From Sphingobium yanoikuyae (GTDB lineage Bacteria > Pseudomonadota > Alphaproteobacteria > Sphingomonadales > Sphingomonadaceae), in the NCBI RefSeq assembly GCF_013001025.1, contig NZ_CP053021.1, positions 2,311,501-2,375,500 on the forward strand: 64,000 nucleotides of DNA, written 5' to 3'. Of this stretch, positions 8,175 to 17,484 are shown in pieces. The notes beneath the pieces were generated by a model that saw only the letters and a program-made list of their open reading frames with translations, was not told the DNA's origin and ran no database searches. The translations under genes were made by a program, and so were the position numbers. How positions within the stretch are numbered: the stretch's first letter is position 1; each line of letters starts with the position of its first letter.

Positions 8175-9881
8175 GTGGACATTGGTCCAGATGGGCGGCG
8201 CTGCAACGAAAACGGGGAGATCGCCTTGAGCGGGTGGAATCATTTACCTAAATGTCCGCGGGGGCTGCAAATCAAGCGGTGGAAGCGCATGTGCGCCCAT
8301 GTCCGTGATCTTCTGGAACTTGAACGCGCCCAAGCAGATGATCCGCAGAGCATGCGTGCTGCCCGCCTTCGGGAGAGCATTGCTGCCGACCATGAGGTTG
8401 CAAAATGGCGCCAATTCCCAGTGGCACAACAGGCCGTGCTTGATTTGGTTGAAGGTAGGCGGCGCTATGAGTGCTGGATCTCCGAAAATCCTGGTGAGTT
8501 TTTGGAGTGCCTGCACCGAGCTTTTCGAAACCGGTCCAGTCGGCTGAGCCGAGATGACAGCGAGGCTTGGAGCCGCATTATGAACGGCATAATCCTCGGG
8601 CATCACAGAATCCAATTTGCCGTAGGCCAGGGAGGTTTCCACGTTGGTGGGCTGACGCGCTTGGCAGCTAGCCGCACCCTCTTTGAAGAATGGGCAGAAC
8701 GAAAAGAGCTTGCCAGGGCAGACTTCCTCTACATCTATGACTGCGGGTCACATCCTCTCAAGCATGTGGAAGCTGAGATATCGTATTTTCTTCGTAGGAG
8801 TGGCAGTCGGCAGCTTGATTTTCTGTTCCTCTCTCATTTTGATGGCGATCATATTTCAGGCATTCCGGCCCTTATCGGAGACGGGAAACTCAAGGTTGCT
8901 ACGGTAGTCATTCCGTATGTGGACGATCTTGAGAAAGTGGTCGCTTTCGCTCGAGCGGCTGCTCGATACGAGCCGGTCCCGGAATTCTTCAAAAATCTCG
9001 TTGTCGACACCGTGGGAACGTTCAAGAATCTCGGCGCAGATCGAATCTTGCTTATGGGAAGCGACGACGGTCCAGGACCTGATGCGCCACTTGCCGATCC
9101 GATCGGCGGCGGTTCCGAAGATTTGCCGTGGAAGCTGGGACCGCTCGGCGACGAAGCTGTTGAAGTTCGAAGCACCGGGCGCGACAGCTTCTATGTTCGC
9201 AACGGTGTGATCGACGTTGAAGGTTCAGTAGAGAAGGACCTGCAAATCGCCTGGCGGTTTCTTCCATATGTGCAACATGCGGACGAAGACGCGAAGGAAC
9301 TCTTCGCGGAGATCGCTGAAACGCTTCTCGGCTGGGATGATGGGACCTTTCGTCAGCGTATCCGCGATTCAGAGGAACGCCAAAAGCTGATAACCGAGCA
9401 GGCAGCAGTCCTTGGCGAAGCCTATCGCCGTGCGTTTGGCAACAAGAATGCAACAAGCCTGTCGCTCTACTCAGGCCCCGCGGAACCATCTCGCGTCGGC
9501 GCAACCGTGATTTGCCCCGGTCTCTCCCCCCAGCCTCAAGCGAAGATTGGCTGGCTTGGGACGGGTGATGCTCCGCTGCGTAAGGCTGCTAATGTGGAAG
9601 CCTTTGAGAGTCATTATGCTGAACTGTTGGATGCAGTTTCGACCTTCATGTTTCCGCACCATGGCTCCATTCACAACAGCAATTACAAGCGGCTTATCGG
9701 TGACGCGGACATTTATTTCGCTGCGGCGGACCCCGTAAGGGACGATTGGGAGCATCCGGCCCCGAAGCTACGGAAGGCTGTTGAAGATGCTGGCAAGAGC
9801 TTCCACCAGGTTAGCAGCGCGCGAAGCTCAAGGCTCGAGGAAGCGATGATCCTTTTCTGTCCCCCGAATGAATTGGACTAG
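8175..9881 (+). CDS. ComEC-like metallo-beta-lactamase-fold hydrolase with N-terminal extension
   Basis: The 568-aa frame carries the MBL motif SHFDGDHISGIP (H221, D223, D225, H226 in this numbering) and a later PHHGS motif near residue 495. Both match the ComEC/Rec2-type MBL subgroup, whose members cleave phosphodiester or nucleotide-like substrates. Start choice is uncertain: GTG 8175 gives the longest protein, ATG 8283 is possible, and ATG 8580 has GGAG seven bases upstream and begins exactly at the MBL fold (GQGGFHVGGL). Residues before 8580 are helical and coding-like, so a fused regulatory domain is plausible. MBL proteins of this kind occur in several defence islands. Confidence 0.8.
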   Translation: MDIGPDGRRCNENGEIALSGWNHLPKCPRGLQIKRWKRMCAHVRDLLELERAQADDPQSMRAARLRESIAADHEVAKWRQFPVAQQAVLDLVEGRRRYECWISENPGEFLECLHRAFRNRSSRLSRDDSEAWSRIMNGIILGHHRIQFAVGQGGFHVGGLTRLAASRTLFEEWAERKELARADFLYIYDCGSHPLKHVEAEISYFLRRSGSRQLDFLFLSHFDGDHISGIPALIGDGKLKVATVVIPYVDDLEKVVAFARAAARYEPVPEFFKNLVVDTVGTFKNLGADRILLMGSDDGPGPDAPLADPIGGGSEDLPWKLGPLGDEAVEVRSTGRDSFYVRNGVIDVEGSVEKDLQIAWRFLPYVQHADEDAKELFAEIAETLLGWDDGTFRQRIRDSEERQKLITEQAAVLGEAYRRAFGNKNATSLSLYSGPAEPSRVGATVICPGLSPQPQAKIGWLGTGDAPLRKAANVEAFESHYAELLDAVSTFMFPHHGSIHNSNYKRLIGDADIYFAAADPVRDDWEHPAPKLRKAVEDAGKSFHQVSSARSSRLEEAMILFCPPNELD

Positions 9882-10038
9882 GCATTGCGCCTTTTCCCGG
9901 CGCTATGTCTCTCGTCGTGATATTGCCGAGACGATCCGGTTTTCCCCGATGCTGAAGATCTTAGGGTGAGAATCTGGCTGGATTCCGGCAATATATGAAC
10001 CCGCCCGATGTCGAACCAGGTTCGACCTGGAGTAGCCT

Positions 10039-11109
10039 GTGAGCAAGGATAGCCCTGAACATCCCCAGCCGAAGGCATTCGATCTGCTGGCATCTCTGGC
10101 CGCCTTCGCGCAGCGGGAAGGAATAGCGCTCAACGACCGGACACTCATCGACAGGTTCATGGCGGATGCCCGACCGAGGCTCGAAACGGCGCTATCCGAC
10201 GCGACGCTGATCCATGGCTCGCGGACCGAACGGCTGTTCGAAGCGACAGTTGTGACCCTCGGGCGCTATCGGATGTTGAAGACTGAGGATATCGGCCGCG
10301 TGCATGGCGCTGCGAAGGCGCGTGCGCCCGACTTTCGGGTCGTTCTCGACGATGGCGAGCAATGGCTTGTCGAGGTTAAGAATGTGCGCCGCAGCAAGCC
10401 GTTCAAGCAGTGCACATCGATGTCGGCGGCTTACCTTAACTCGCTGCAATCCTATGCCGACATGGTCGGCACGCCGCTCAAGCTGGCGATCTTCTGGTCG
10501 CTCTGGAACATCTGGACCGTCATTTCTCCTGAGCGTTTTCGCCGTCCGGACGGCGGCCTGCGTGTGACCATGCAGGACGCTGTGATGGCGAATGAGTTCG
10601 GCAGGCTTGGCGAGGTGATCATCATGACGCGGCCGCCGCTTCGCCTGGTGCTTGACGCCGACAGAAAAATGCCAAGGACGTTGAGCCCGGAGGGGTTGGC
10701 GGAGTTCATGATCGGCGCGGCGCGCATGTATAGCGGGGACATGGAACTCACCGATCCTCGCGATCGCAGGCTGGCGCAGGTCCTTTTCCTGTTTGGCGAT
10801 TGGACCGTGGATGAGCCGATCGCGCGGATGGATGGTGGCGAAATCGCCGGAGTCGAGTTCGTCGCGCAGCCTGAGGAACCATCGGACCAGGGCTTTGACG
10901 GGATCGGCTGGGCAAGCCGGATTTTCAGCCGCTATTATGCCGCGCAGACGCTCGATGGCGATCAGGTGATCCAGCTCCATGGCGAGGCGGTGCCTGAATG
11001 GTTTGCGCCGCTTGGGAACTGGGACTTCAAGAATAGCAGGCTGCCATTATGGCTGGGGCGTGTCGAGCCGAACGGCGAGGCTACCAAGGCCGAGCCTGAC
11101 GCCGATTGA
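10039..11109 (+). CDS. PD-(D/E)XK-fold nuclease-like protein
   Basis: A 356-aa protein starting at GTG 10039. Residues 65-114 hold RLFEAT (E68), then APDFRVVL (D98), then WLVEVKNVR (E112, K114), the ordered acidic-D-ExK core of PD-(D/E)XK endonucleases. No methyltransferase partner is visible nearby, so a classic restriction pair is unlikely. Its 3' end overlaps by 63 bp, on the opposite strand, with the end of the phospholipase-D-like gene. A nuclease effector in the adjacent defence-like set is the best guess. Confidence 0.7.
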   Translation: MSKDSPEHPQPKAFDLLASLAAFAQREGIALNDRTLIDRFMADARPRLETALSDATLIHGSRTERLFEATVVTLGRYRMLKTEDIGRVHGAAKARAPDFRVVLDDGEQWLVEVKNVRRSKPFKQCTSMSAAYLNSLQSYADMVGTPLKLAIFWSLWNIWTVISPERFRRPDGGLRVTMQDAVMANEFGRLGEVIIMTRPPLRLVLDADRKMPRTLSPEGLAEFMIGAARMYSGDMELTDPRDRRLAQVLFLFGDWTVDEPIARMDGGEIAGVEFVAQPEEPSDQGFDGIGWASRIFSRYYAAQTLDGDQVIQLHGEAVPEWFAPLGNWDFKNSRLPLWLGRVEPNGEATKAEPDAD

Positions 11110-13398
11110 CTGGTCAAGTCCGGCGCGAATCGCGGTTGCGGTCTCCCCATTAAGTTCGTCGGATCTCAGGCCGAGCAGGGACACCACGCGTCGGCGCAGC
11201 TCGGGAATATATTTGAGGAACTCCCGGTCCTTGCGTTGGTTCGCCAGCAGTTTTTCGATCGCCTCCAGGCTCCACAATATGGTGATCCAGCATTCCATGA
11301 AATCGACCGGCATCGCCTCGAAATCGCGTGCGAGCATGACGCGCCGTATCGCGGGCTTCCCGCCGCAGAAAAAGGCGACAAGGACGCGCACGACGAAGCG
11401 TGGCCATCCAAGGAGGGCACTGGATGTGTCCAGCCCCTTCGGCAGGTCAGGGCACCGGGCCTTGTAGAGGAGGAACAATATCCAGTAGCGCAGGCGCAGC
11501 ACGTCGCTGGAGCCGAGCGCCTCCTCGCCGGCTTCCAGATCCTCGGTATAGCCCAGAATATGCCGCTCATAGAGCTTGGCGTCGACGGGCGCAGGCGCAA
11601 CAGATGGCTTGTCGGTGTCGCGCGGTTCAATCTTGTCATCAGCCGGGTCGTCTTCATGGTCGGTGTCGGCCTGTTCGTCAGACGGGTCATCAAAAGCCGC
11701 ATCGTCGTCGTCAGGTTGGTCCGTTCCAGGTCCTCGACCGGAGAGCAGATTGAGGAAGTCGCGAATCGTGTCGCTATAGGTGCCGGCAAGACTGTTATCG
11801 CCCTCGCCGCCCGAACGGCCAGCGCCAGAGCGTGCCTGGGTGAACTCCTCATAGCTTAAGCGGACGGGCGCCGCCGGCTCGTCCGCGCTTTTGCGCTCCT
11901 GCGGCCGGGCGGCTGACAGGGCGCGCGGCTGGGTCACGGACTCGAAGTCCGCGCGCACGAGGGTCTCGAATGCCTGATGCATCCAGAGATCGAAATCCGT
12001 GCCATCGGTGAAAGGCGCGAGCGCGCGGGCCACGCTGCCGGTCGCGGCCTCCCGGCGTCGGGCGCGTAATATCGCACGGTGGGTGATGTGCGCGAGGGTC
12101 GAGATGACGTCGCCGGTGACAAGGCGGGCGAAGAACAAGGATCTGTGCAATGCGGGATCGACCGGCGCGCTTCGCCGGCCGTCGGCCTGGATGAAGGATG
12201 GCACCGGGATGGTCTCGATCAGGCGCTCCGACCGATCGAGCAACTCAATGTCTCCGGTCCCTGTATCCGCGCGTGCCGGTGTCCAGAAGAGCTGGCCCTG
12301 GTCGAGTTCGAACGTACCGGGTTGTCGGGCTTCGATCGTATCGAGCGGGATAGGGGACGTCACGACTGGTGGCGACAGGTCGGAAAGCTTGATGGGTTCC
12401 GCGTCGATCCAGCGGTCGAGGTCCAGGGCTTGTCGTGCCGTGCCGGACGGAACCCTTCGGTAGATGCAGGCTTCGGCGTTAGCACCTGCAGCCCCTGCCG
12501 TTCCGAGCGCGGCGCGTGTGCAATTGGAGCTGCCGAACAGGATATGGTCGTGCTGCGCGGTCGAAGCGATGATGATCTTGGCGTGAGTGAAGCGTCGGGA
12601 TGGCCAGTGGAGATCGACGATCCTCGCCTTTCTGGCAAAAGGCGCATCGACCGGGAATTCATGATGATTGCGGTCGATCGGCAGGATGATCCGGTTGGGG
12701 GAGAGGCGCTGAGCGAGATCGGCCAGCGCAGCAAGGTCATGGTCCCAATAGGGGCTGATCACCATCAGGGTCTGGACCTTCGCGCCATCGACCAGCGACA
12801 CGAATCGGTCTGCTATTCCCGTGTCGCCGGGGCTGTGGAGGAAAGCGATGGCGGTCCCGTCGTCCAGCTCGTGGGCCCTATCCGTCGCCGGGCCAGCGAG
12901 CCAGGACGCGCGTTCGTGCGCCCAGCGCAGTGCATCGCGCGCTGGAGAACTGGCGGTGGGCACCAGTGCGTTGAGATAGTGCCAGATGGCACGAATGATC
13001 TCGCGCTCGGGGCGGTGCTCGTTCTTGCATTCGATCTCGACCACGACCTCGGCGTTTCCGGCAAGGCCCGATGCGGTGAGGTTGGCGGAACTGACGAAAG
13101 CCCGGGCGCTTTCCCGGCCGATCTGCAGGATGATTTTCGGGTGGAAAATGCCATCTGCGGCGGGCGGGCTGTAGAGCGCATAGTCGCGGCCGAGCGCGAC
13201 AGGAAGGGTGGCGCCGTCAGAGAGCGCGAGCGCGGTCATGCGGGCATCGGTCAGAAGAAGGAGGTTCGCGGCGCCGCTGGCCATGAGCTGTGGCAGCAGG
13301 ATTTCCTCGACCGCGGAGAATTCCAAGGCGAAGCTGGTGGCGATCGCACTATGGAAAGGGCGACCGCTGCGGCGGCCCAGACGATCGGGGAGTTTCAT
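11047..13398 (-). CDS. Phospholipase D-fold protein with two HKD motifs
   Basis: A 783-aa protein. Motif 1 is FHPKIIL (H86, K88) followed by SSANLT (103-108); motif 2 is THAKIII (H272, K274) followed by GSSN (289-292). Paired HxK sites with downstream N form one active site in PLD-superfamily nucleases and phospholipases. Residues about 560-620 are a highly acidic linker (DQPDDDDAAFDD), then a helical C-terminal domain of about 150 residues. ATG 13398 overlaps the stop of the 504-aa partner gene (ATGA). PLD-fold proteins act as nucleases in several phage-defence systems; substrate here is unknown. Confidence 0.8.
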   Translation of the reverse strand: MKLPDRLGRRSGRPFHSAIATSFALEFSAVEEILLPQLMASGAANLLLLTDARMTALALSDGATLPVALGRDYALYSPPAADGIFHPKIILQIGRESARAFVSSANLTASGLAGNAEVVVEIECKNEHRPEREIIRAIWHYLNALVPTASSPARDALRWAHERASWLAGPATDRAHELDDGTAIAFLHSPGDTGIADRFVSLVDGAKVQTLMVISPYWDHDLAALADLAQRLSPNRIILPIDRNHHEFPVDAPFARKARIVDLHWPSRRFTHAKIIIASTAQHDHILFGSSNCTRAALGTAGAAGANAEACIYRRVPSGTARQALDLDRWIDAEPIKLSDLSPPVVTSPIPLDTIEARQPGTFELDQGQLFWTPARADTGTGDIELLDRSERLIETIPVPSFIQADGRRSAPVDPALHRSLFFARLVTGDVISTLAHITHRAILRARRREAATGSVARALAPFTDGTDFDLWMHQAFETLVRADFESVTQPRALSAARPQERKSADEPAAPVRLSYEEFTQARSGAGRSGGEGDNSLAGTYSDTIRDFLNLLSGRGPGTDQPDDDDAAFDDPSDEQADTDHEDDPADDKIEPRDTDKPSVAPAPVDAKLYERHILGYTEDLEAGEEALGSSDVLRLRYWILFLLYKARCPDLPKGLDTSSALLGWPRFVVRVLVAFFCGGKPAIRRVMLARDFEAMPVDFMECWITILWSLEAIEKLLANQRKDREFLKYIPELRRRVVSLLGLRSDELNGETATAIRAGLDQSIGVRLGLGSLAVRLDTPQP

Positions 13399-14909
13399 TG
13401 ACCGGCATCCCGCGCCGCCAGACCGTGTGGTGTCAGGCCGTCGTCGTCGAGGAGATGGATGTCGGCGAGAAACTGGATTGCGGATGCCAGGCGCGGGGTC
13501 GTGGCGACCGGCTGATAGGCGGCCAGATAGACGAAGCGCCCTTCGCGCTGCTCGTACAGGAACGTGTAATCGCGTTGTCGCCGCAGCTTTTGCATGGCGA
13601 CATGGCTGTGTCGCCTGATGACGCGCTCGATCATATAGTCGGCGATGAGAGGGACGATGCTCTCCCCTTCCCTGCCTTCCAGCCAGGATATTTCTGTGCG
13701 CAGTGAATGGGCCACCCCGCGATCGGGCAGACCTTGCGCCGCGGCGCCGGCGAGATCGGGCCGGTCAAGGAGCCTCTGGTGGAGCGCAGCGATCAGGCGC
13801 AGTGCGCTGACGGCCTTGTCTGCAGCCGCACCGCGTGCGCCGGTGAGTTGGTCCCACGCATCGGCATAGGCGAAGCTCTGCGAGTCGACCCCGAGACGCA
13901 GCACGCGCCAACTTGAATTCGGATCGGGGTCCTCCAGCCTCTCCAGATGGGCGACGACATCCGCGCGGATCTCGGCAAGCGACCTGCCTTGTGGCTCGGC
14001 GTTGATGATCGCTATGCCCCAGCCAAGCAGCGCGGCGCATGCCACCTGCATCATGTCCTGGCATTGATAGGCTTCCCAGGCGAGTCGCTGGGTCTCCAAC
14101 CGAAGAGGAAGGGCCTGTTCGGGTGGATCGAAGAGATGCCAGCGGACTTGGTCGGGGCCTGGCCATTCCTCGTGCGCGTAGGCGGTTTCGAGGATGAGGC
14201 CCAGAGACGCGGCGCGGCTCGGTCCGGTCTTGCCCTCGTCGCCGGACCGGGCAAAGAGCAATGTTTCGTAGAAGGTCCGCTCCTCGCTTTCCTCGGGGAT
14301 TTCCGAAGGCGCGATGGGTTGAAGGCGGTCGAGTTCGCGGAGGCTCACCTTGGCGTCGGTGATCTTCTGTCGCAGCAGCCTGGCGAGGTCCGGCCCGATG
14401 GCGTCGGCAAACAGGGAGGCTGCGCGACGGCCGAGATCCTTGGTGGCGACCTGGATGCCGTGCCGGTTCTCGGTGAAGAGGTTCATTTCGGCCATCTGGC
14501 TGTAATAAGCGCCGCCGAAGACACCGAGCGACTGGCGAAGATAGCGTTCCTGCGCCGGATCGGTCGAGGCAGCCGCCTCGAAGTCGATGACACGTCCTGC
14601 GGCCGCAAGGCGGCGATTGGCCCATTCGATGCCGCCGACCCCGGTTTCGCCGGCTCGTGCTGAGACGAGGGCATAGAGCGCCTCGGCGCGGCGCACCCAG
14701 TTGCGCCAGGCCTCGAAGTCGCTGGTCGCGCCCCGACGGGCATAGGTTTCGCTGATCCAGCAATAATAGCCATAGTAGCGCATGCGCAGGGTGACGTTGC
14801 TGATGCCGGGGAGCAGCGACTGATAGAGCAGCACGCCACTATTCTGCATGCCGAGTGGGTCGAGCCCGCGCTTGTCGGCCTTTTCGGTCCATTGTGGCAG
14901 CAGGTTCAT
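13395..14909 (-). CDS. Unknown 504-aa protein coupled to the PLD-fold gene
   Basis: Residues 20-60 read GMQNSGVLLYQSLLPGISNV, then RMRYYGYYCWI. The "LLPG..N.T.R.RYY.Y..W" layout recalls the N-terminus of DUF6361-type proteins, which also occur beside defence genes; the resemblance is by eye and tentative. The remainder is predicted helical without recognised catalytic motifs. It is the first gene of a two-gene operon and overlaps the PLD-fold gene by four bases, so the pair probably works together, perhaps as sensor and effector. Confidence 0.65.
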   Translation of the reverse strand: MNLLPQWTEKADKRGLDPLGMQNSGVLLYQSLLPGISNVTLRMRYYGYYCWISETYARRGATSDFEAWRNWVRRAEALYALVSARAGETGVGGIEWANRRLAAAGRVIDFEAAASTDPAQERYLRQSLGVFGGAYYSQMAEMNLFTENRHGIQVATKDLGRRAASLFADAIGPDLARLLRQKITDAKVSLRELDRLQPIAPSEIPEESEERTFYETLLFARSGDEGKTGPSRAASLGLILETAYAHEEWPGPDQVRWHLFDPPEQALPLRLETQRLAWEAYQCQDMMQVACAALLGWGIAIINAEPQGRSLAEIRADVVAHLERLEDPDPNSSWRVLRLGVDSQSFAYADAWDQLTGARGAAADKAVSALRLIAALHQRLLDRPDLAGAAAQGLPDRGVAHSLRTEISWLEGREGESIVPLIADYMIERVIRRHSHVAMQKLRRQRDYTFLYEQREGRFVYLAAYQPVATTPRLASAIQFLADIHLLDDDGLTPHGLAARDAGQ

Positions 14910-14978
14910 TGGCCCTCTTTGACTGTCCGGGCCAGCGGCCTTATTTCACCATAGTAATGAGTAATGAAGCAATGGTGA

Positions 14979-15716
14979 TCAATCGAGCTGGTCATTTCGC
15001 GAGATGATCTGGGCAGCGCGTTGCACGGAGGTTGCCGCGACGGCTGCGAGAACGAGGCCCGCCAACACGAAACAGAGATCGCCGACGATGCGCCAGGCCA
15101 GCACCCCGGCGATCCCGCCGAGGAGGAAGGACAGCACCGTGCCCGTATGAAGGTTCAAACGGGTCATGATCTCCCCATGTTCTGCGGGGTCAGCTTTGCC
15201 GCGAAGGATATCGAGCAGCCGAGCAAGCCCGATGCCGATATCGGTGGCCATGCCCGACACATGGGTGGTGCGCACGCGCGCGTTCGAAATATGTGTGACG
15301 ATGGCGTTCTGCTGCCCCATCAGAAATGCGAGGCCGACGATCAGCATGGGCACGCCGGCGGAGCGATCGAGCGCCATGCGTGCGAGACCGAGCGCGGCGA
15401 GAAGAGCGGCTTCGATCAGGATGACGCGTGCGTAGATGGTGTCGATCCCACGCCGCAGGCCTGAGCTGATCGCGAGCGTCGAAACCAGGGAACCGGTGAT
15501 GAAGGACAGGACAATGGTGAGATAGCCAAGACCCTGTCGCCACTGCCCCATCGCGAGCAGGCTGGAGAGGGCGGACACATTTCCGGTCATGTTGGCCGAG
15601 AAGAAGCCGACCTCGTGAAATGTCGCCGCATTGAGGCCGCCCGCCACCGCCGCGAGCGCGAAGGCCAGGTTGCGGTCCAACCGGCTGTCGCGCGCATCCC
15701 CTTGGGCAATCAGCAT
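14979..15716 (-). CDS. DUF1275 (YoaK-type) membrane protein
   Basis: A 245-aa integral membrane protein with about six hydrophobic segments. Conserved DUF1275 features are visible: an early AGGLNAATF stretch, NMTGN near residue 45-50 and GQQNA in the middle. The family has no established substrate. ATG 15716 is chosen because it begins a normal DUF1275 N-terminus. It sits eight bases after the DUF167 gene on the same strand, so the genes from 16334 down may be one operon. These look chromosomal in type compared with the flanking plasmid genes. Confidence 0.85.
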   Translation of the reverse strand: MLIAQGDARDSRLDRNLAFALAAVAGGLNAATFHEVGFFSANMTGNVSALSSLLAMGQWRQGLGYLTIVLSFITGSLVSTLAISSGLRRGIDTIYARVILIEAALLAALGLARMALDRSAGVPMLIVGLAFLMGQQNAIVTHISNARVRTTHVSGMATDIGIGLARLLDILRGKADPAEHGEIMTRLNLHTGTVLSFLLGGIAGVLAWRIVGDLCFVLAGLVLAAVAATSVQRAAQIISRNDQLD

Positions 15717-15723
15717 AGCATGA

Positions 15724-16026
15724 TCATCCGCGCGGCGGGCCGATACGCACAAGCTTGGTGCGCGCAGTTTCGCCGCGAAGAAGTTCGATCGAAGAGACCG
15801 GCTGGCCCAGAGCGTGGGCTAGAAGGCGCAGGATCGCATCATTGGCCTTGCCGCCCTCGGCTGTCGCCGTGGTTCGTACCAGAAGTTCCAATGACCCGGC
15901 GTCCGACGGCAGAAGGATCGCGTCAGCCGAGGCGTTCGGCGTGGCGCGTAGTGCGAGCCGTCCATCGTCATCCGCCAGTTCGCGGATTTCAGTGGCGGAG
16001 GGCATCGGGATCCGGCGCCGCGCCAT
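15724..16026 (-). CDS. DUF167 (YggU-like) protein
   Basis: With ATG 16026 the product is 100 aa. LALRATPNASADAI followed by TTATAEGGKANDAILRLLA and GETARTKLVRI is the conserved pattern of DUF167/YggU, small basic proteins of unknown role. The start overlaps the stop of the PhnA-like gene by one base (TGATG), indicating coupled translation. Family call is confident; function is not known. Confidence 0.88.
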   Translation of the reverse strand: MARRRIPMPSATEIRELADDDGRLALRATPNASADAILLPSDAGSLELLVRTTATAEGGKANDAILRLLAHALGQPVSSIELLRGETARTKLVRIGPPRG

Positions 16027-16334
16027 CAGCGCTTGCGGACGAACTCGGCACGCAGCACGAGGCCCTTGATACCGTCGAACTTGCAATCGATTTCCTGGGC
16101 GTCGCCGGTCAGGCGGATGGACTTGATTAGCGTTCCGCGCTTGAGCGTCTGACCCGCGCCTTTGACGTCGAGATCCTTGATCAGCGTCACCTGATCGCCG
16201 TCGGCGAGAAGGTTGCCGACGGCATCGCGGACCTCGAGCTGAGCAGCGTCGCGTTGGCGCTGGGCAAGTTCGGAAGCCGGCAGCCATTCGCCGCTTTCTT
16301 CGTCATAGACATAGTCATCGCTGCTATCGGTCAT
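16026..16334 (-). CDS. PhnA/YjdM-like protein (alkylphosphonate utilisation family, C-terminal domain)
   Basis: A 102-aa protein. DAVGNLLADGDQVTLIKDLD and GTLIKSIRL...EIDCKFDGIKGLVLRAEFVRK match the SH3-like PhnA/YjdM domain; the N-terminal zinc ribbon of E. coli YjdM is absent, and the N-terminus is a short acidic stretch. PhnA-family members are widespread and usually not proven to act on phosphonates. It heads the PhnA-like, DUF167, DUF1275 set. Confidence 0.85.
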   Translation of the reverse strand: MTDSSDDYVYDEESGEWLPASELAQRQRDAAQLEVRDAVGNLLADGDQVTLIKDLDVKGAGQTLKRGTLIKSIRLTGDAQEIDCKFDGIKGLVLRAEFVRKR

Positions 16335-16355
16335 CTGTCCCTGTCCGTTGGTTAG

Positions 16356-16619
16356 TCATCCTTGGGCTGCCGCAGCCTGGCGCAAGCGCACACCGCGTCC
16401 CCCGGTCTGACTGGGTGCATTTTCGCCGATCAACTCGACACCCGCGCGTTCAAGCGCGGAGACGACCTTGACCAGCGTTTCCACGACCCCTCGCACCTGC
16501 CCGTCCGACGCTTCCATGCGCTGGATCGTGGGAAGCGATACGCCCGCCAGTTCCGCCAGCCGTTTCTGGTCAATGCTGAGCAACGCGCGGGCGGCGCGCA
16601 TCTGCTGTGATGTGATCAT
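16356..16619 (-). CDS. XRE-family helix-turn-helix regulator
   Basis: An 87-aa single-domain regulator. Residues 4-60 (QQMRAARALLSIDQKRLAEL, then GVSLPTIQRME) form a classical HTH_3 fold. A 7-bp inverted repeat nine bases upstream of the start is a likely self-operator. It may control itself and the PhnA-like, DUF167, DUF1275 genes that follow on the same strand 22 bp downstream. Confidence 0.88.
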   Translation of the reverse strand: MITSQQMRAARALLSIDQKRLAELAGVSLPTIQRMEASDGQVRGVVETLVKVVSALERAGVELIGENAPSQTGGRGVRLRQAAAAQG

Positions 16620-16627
16620 GCGGTGTC

Positions 16628-16648
16628 TATGATGTATTATCCATCATA
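16628..16648. promoter_or_regulatory. Candidate XRE operator (inverted repeat)
   Basis: TATGATG-tattatc-CATCATA, a perfect 7-bp inverted repeat nine bases from the XRE start in an AT-rich stretch (to about 16680). Position and symmetry suit autoregulation by the XRE protein. Confidence 0.5.
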
Positions 16649-16785
16649 TTTCAATCTCACCGTATCACTATACATATGCTACATGGCAACCACTCGAAAA
16701 TCAGATATGCCGGGTTCGATCTTGCGATGCACATGAGAATGACGCGGTTCGGCGGATTTGACGGCACTCGGCAGATGATGGCGCG

Positions 16786-17004
16786 ATGAAGACGGGCAAG
16801 CGATTCAGGGGATTTCTTCTCCTTCAAAATATGATGTTGAAGGATTTCGTCCGGGAAGGAAGCGCACGGCAGTCGCTTGGACGGGAAGAGATCGATCGTC
16901 TTTGTCAGCTTGAGGCGCTCAACGCTGCGGAGCTGGCCAGATGGGAGCGCGATCTGTTCGCAGGCAGTGATCAATCGACATCCCAGCAGCGATGCGGTGG
17001 CTAA
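16786..17004 (+). CDS. Small hypothetical protein
   Basis: A 72-aa protein (MKTGKRFRGFLLLQNMMLKD), basic at the N-terminus, with an acidic helical middle (LGREEIDRLCQLEALNAAEL). No family is recognised. The gene follows an AT-rich promoter-like stretch shared divergently with the XRE gene. Amino-acid composition looks coding, but no other support is available. Confidence 0.5.
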   Translation: MKTGKRFRGFLLLQNMMLKDFVREGSARQSLGREEIDRLCQLEALNAAELARWERDLFAGSDQSTSQQRCGG

Positions 17005-17137
17005 GGTTTCCGATTCACATCGCGAACGACCCAGGCGCTTTTCCTGTGCGTTGGGTGCCAGCTTGTGATTTCAGGGGCGATTGCAGGTCGGGCCTGATCT
17101 GAAGCATAGTTCGGCTCTTGCCGTGATCATCCGACCG

Positions 17138-17341
17138 TCAGGCCGGACCGATCCACAGCAGTTCGAGGATGCTCGCTCCGCGCTGCCAGGCCTCGACCCG
17201 AACCCGCCGATCCTGATGCGTCCGAAGATCGGAGTCTGTCTGAAGGCGCCAGAGAGGCCCCTCGTCGACCTCCAGAAAGGGGCCGCGCTCGTTGAGGCGC
17301 AATATCCCATGCAATCGCAGCGGCGCCTTGCTGTCAGTCAT
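17138..17341 (-). CDS. DUF5818-like small protein
   Basis: From ATG 17341 (MTDSKAPLRLHGILRL) the protein is 67 aa. It reads as a small beta-barrel: FLEVDEGPLWRL, then RVRVEAW, then ILELLWI, the pattern of DUF5818 proteins common in sphingomonads. Earlier in-frame codons give an arginine-rich, unlikely extension. Function is unknown. Confidence 0.7.
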   Translation of the reverse strand: MTDSKAPLRLHGILRLNERGPFLEVDEGPLWRLQTDSDLRTHQDRRVRVEAWQRGASILELLWIGPA

Positions 17342-17484
17342 GGGCGAGCGCCTCCAGGCTGGAGACTGCCAAAGGGGGAATCGGCGAAAAATACGGAACA
17401 GACATTGCCCTCGCATGGCATAGGCGCGCTCGGGCTTGCAATCTTGTTCATTTTATGTTCTCAGACATGCTGAGGAGCCACGCC

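Noticed and set aside
12079..13401. 440-codon plus-strand open frame
   Set aside because: Antisense to the PLD-fold gene with its two HKD motifs; no motif or ribosome site of its own.
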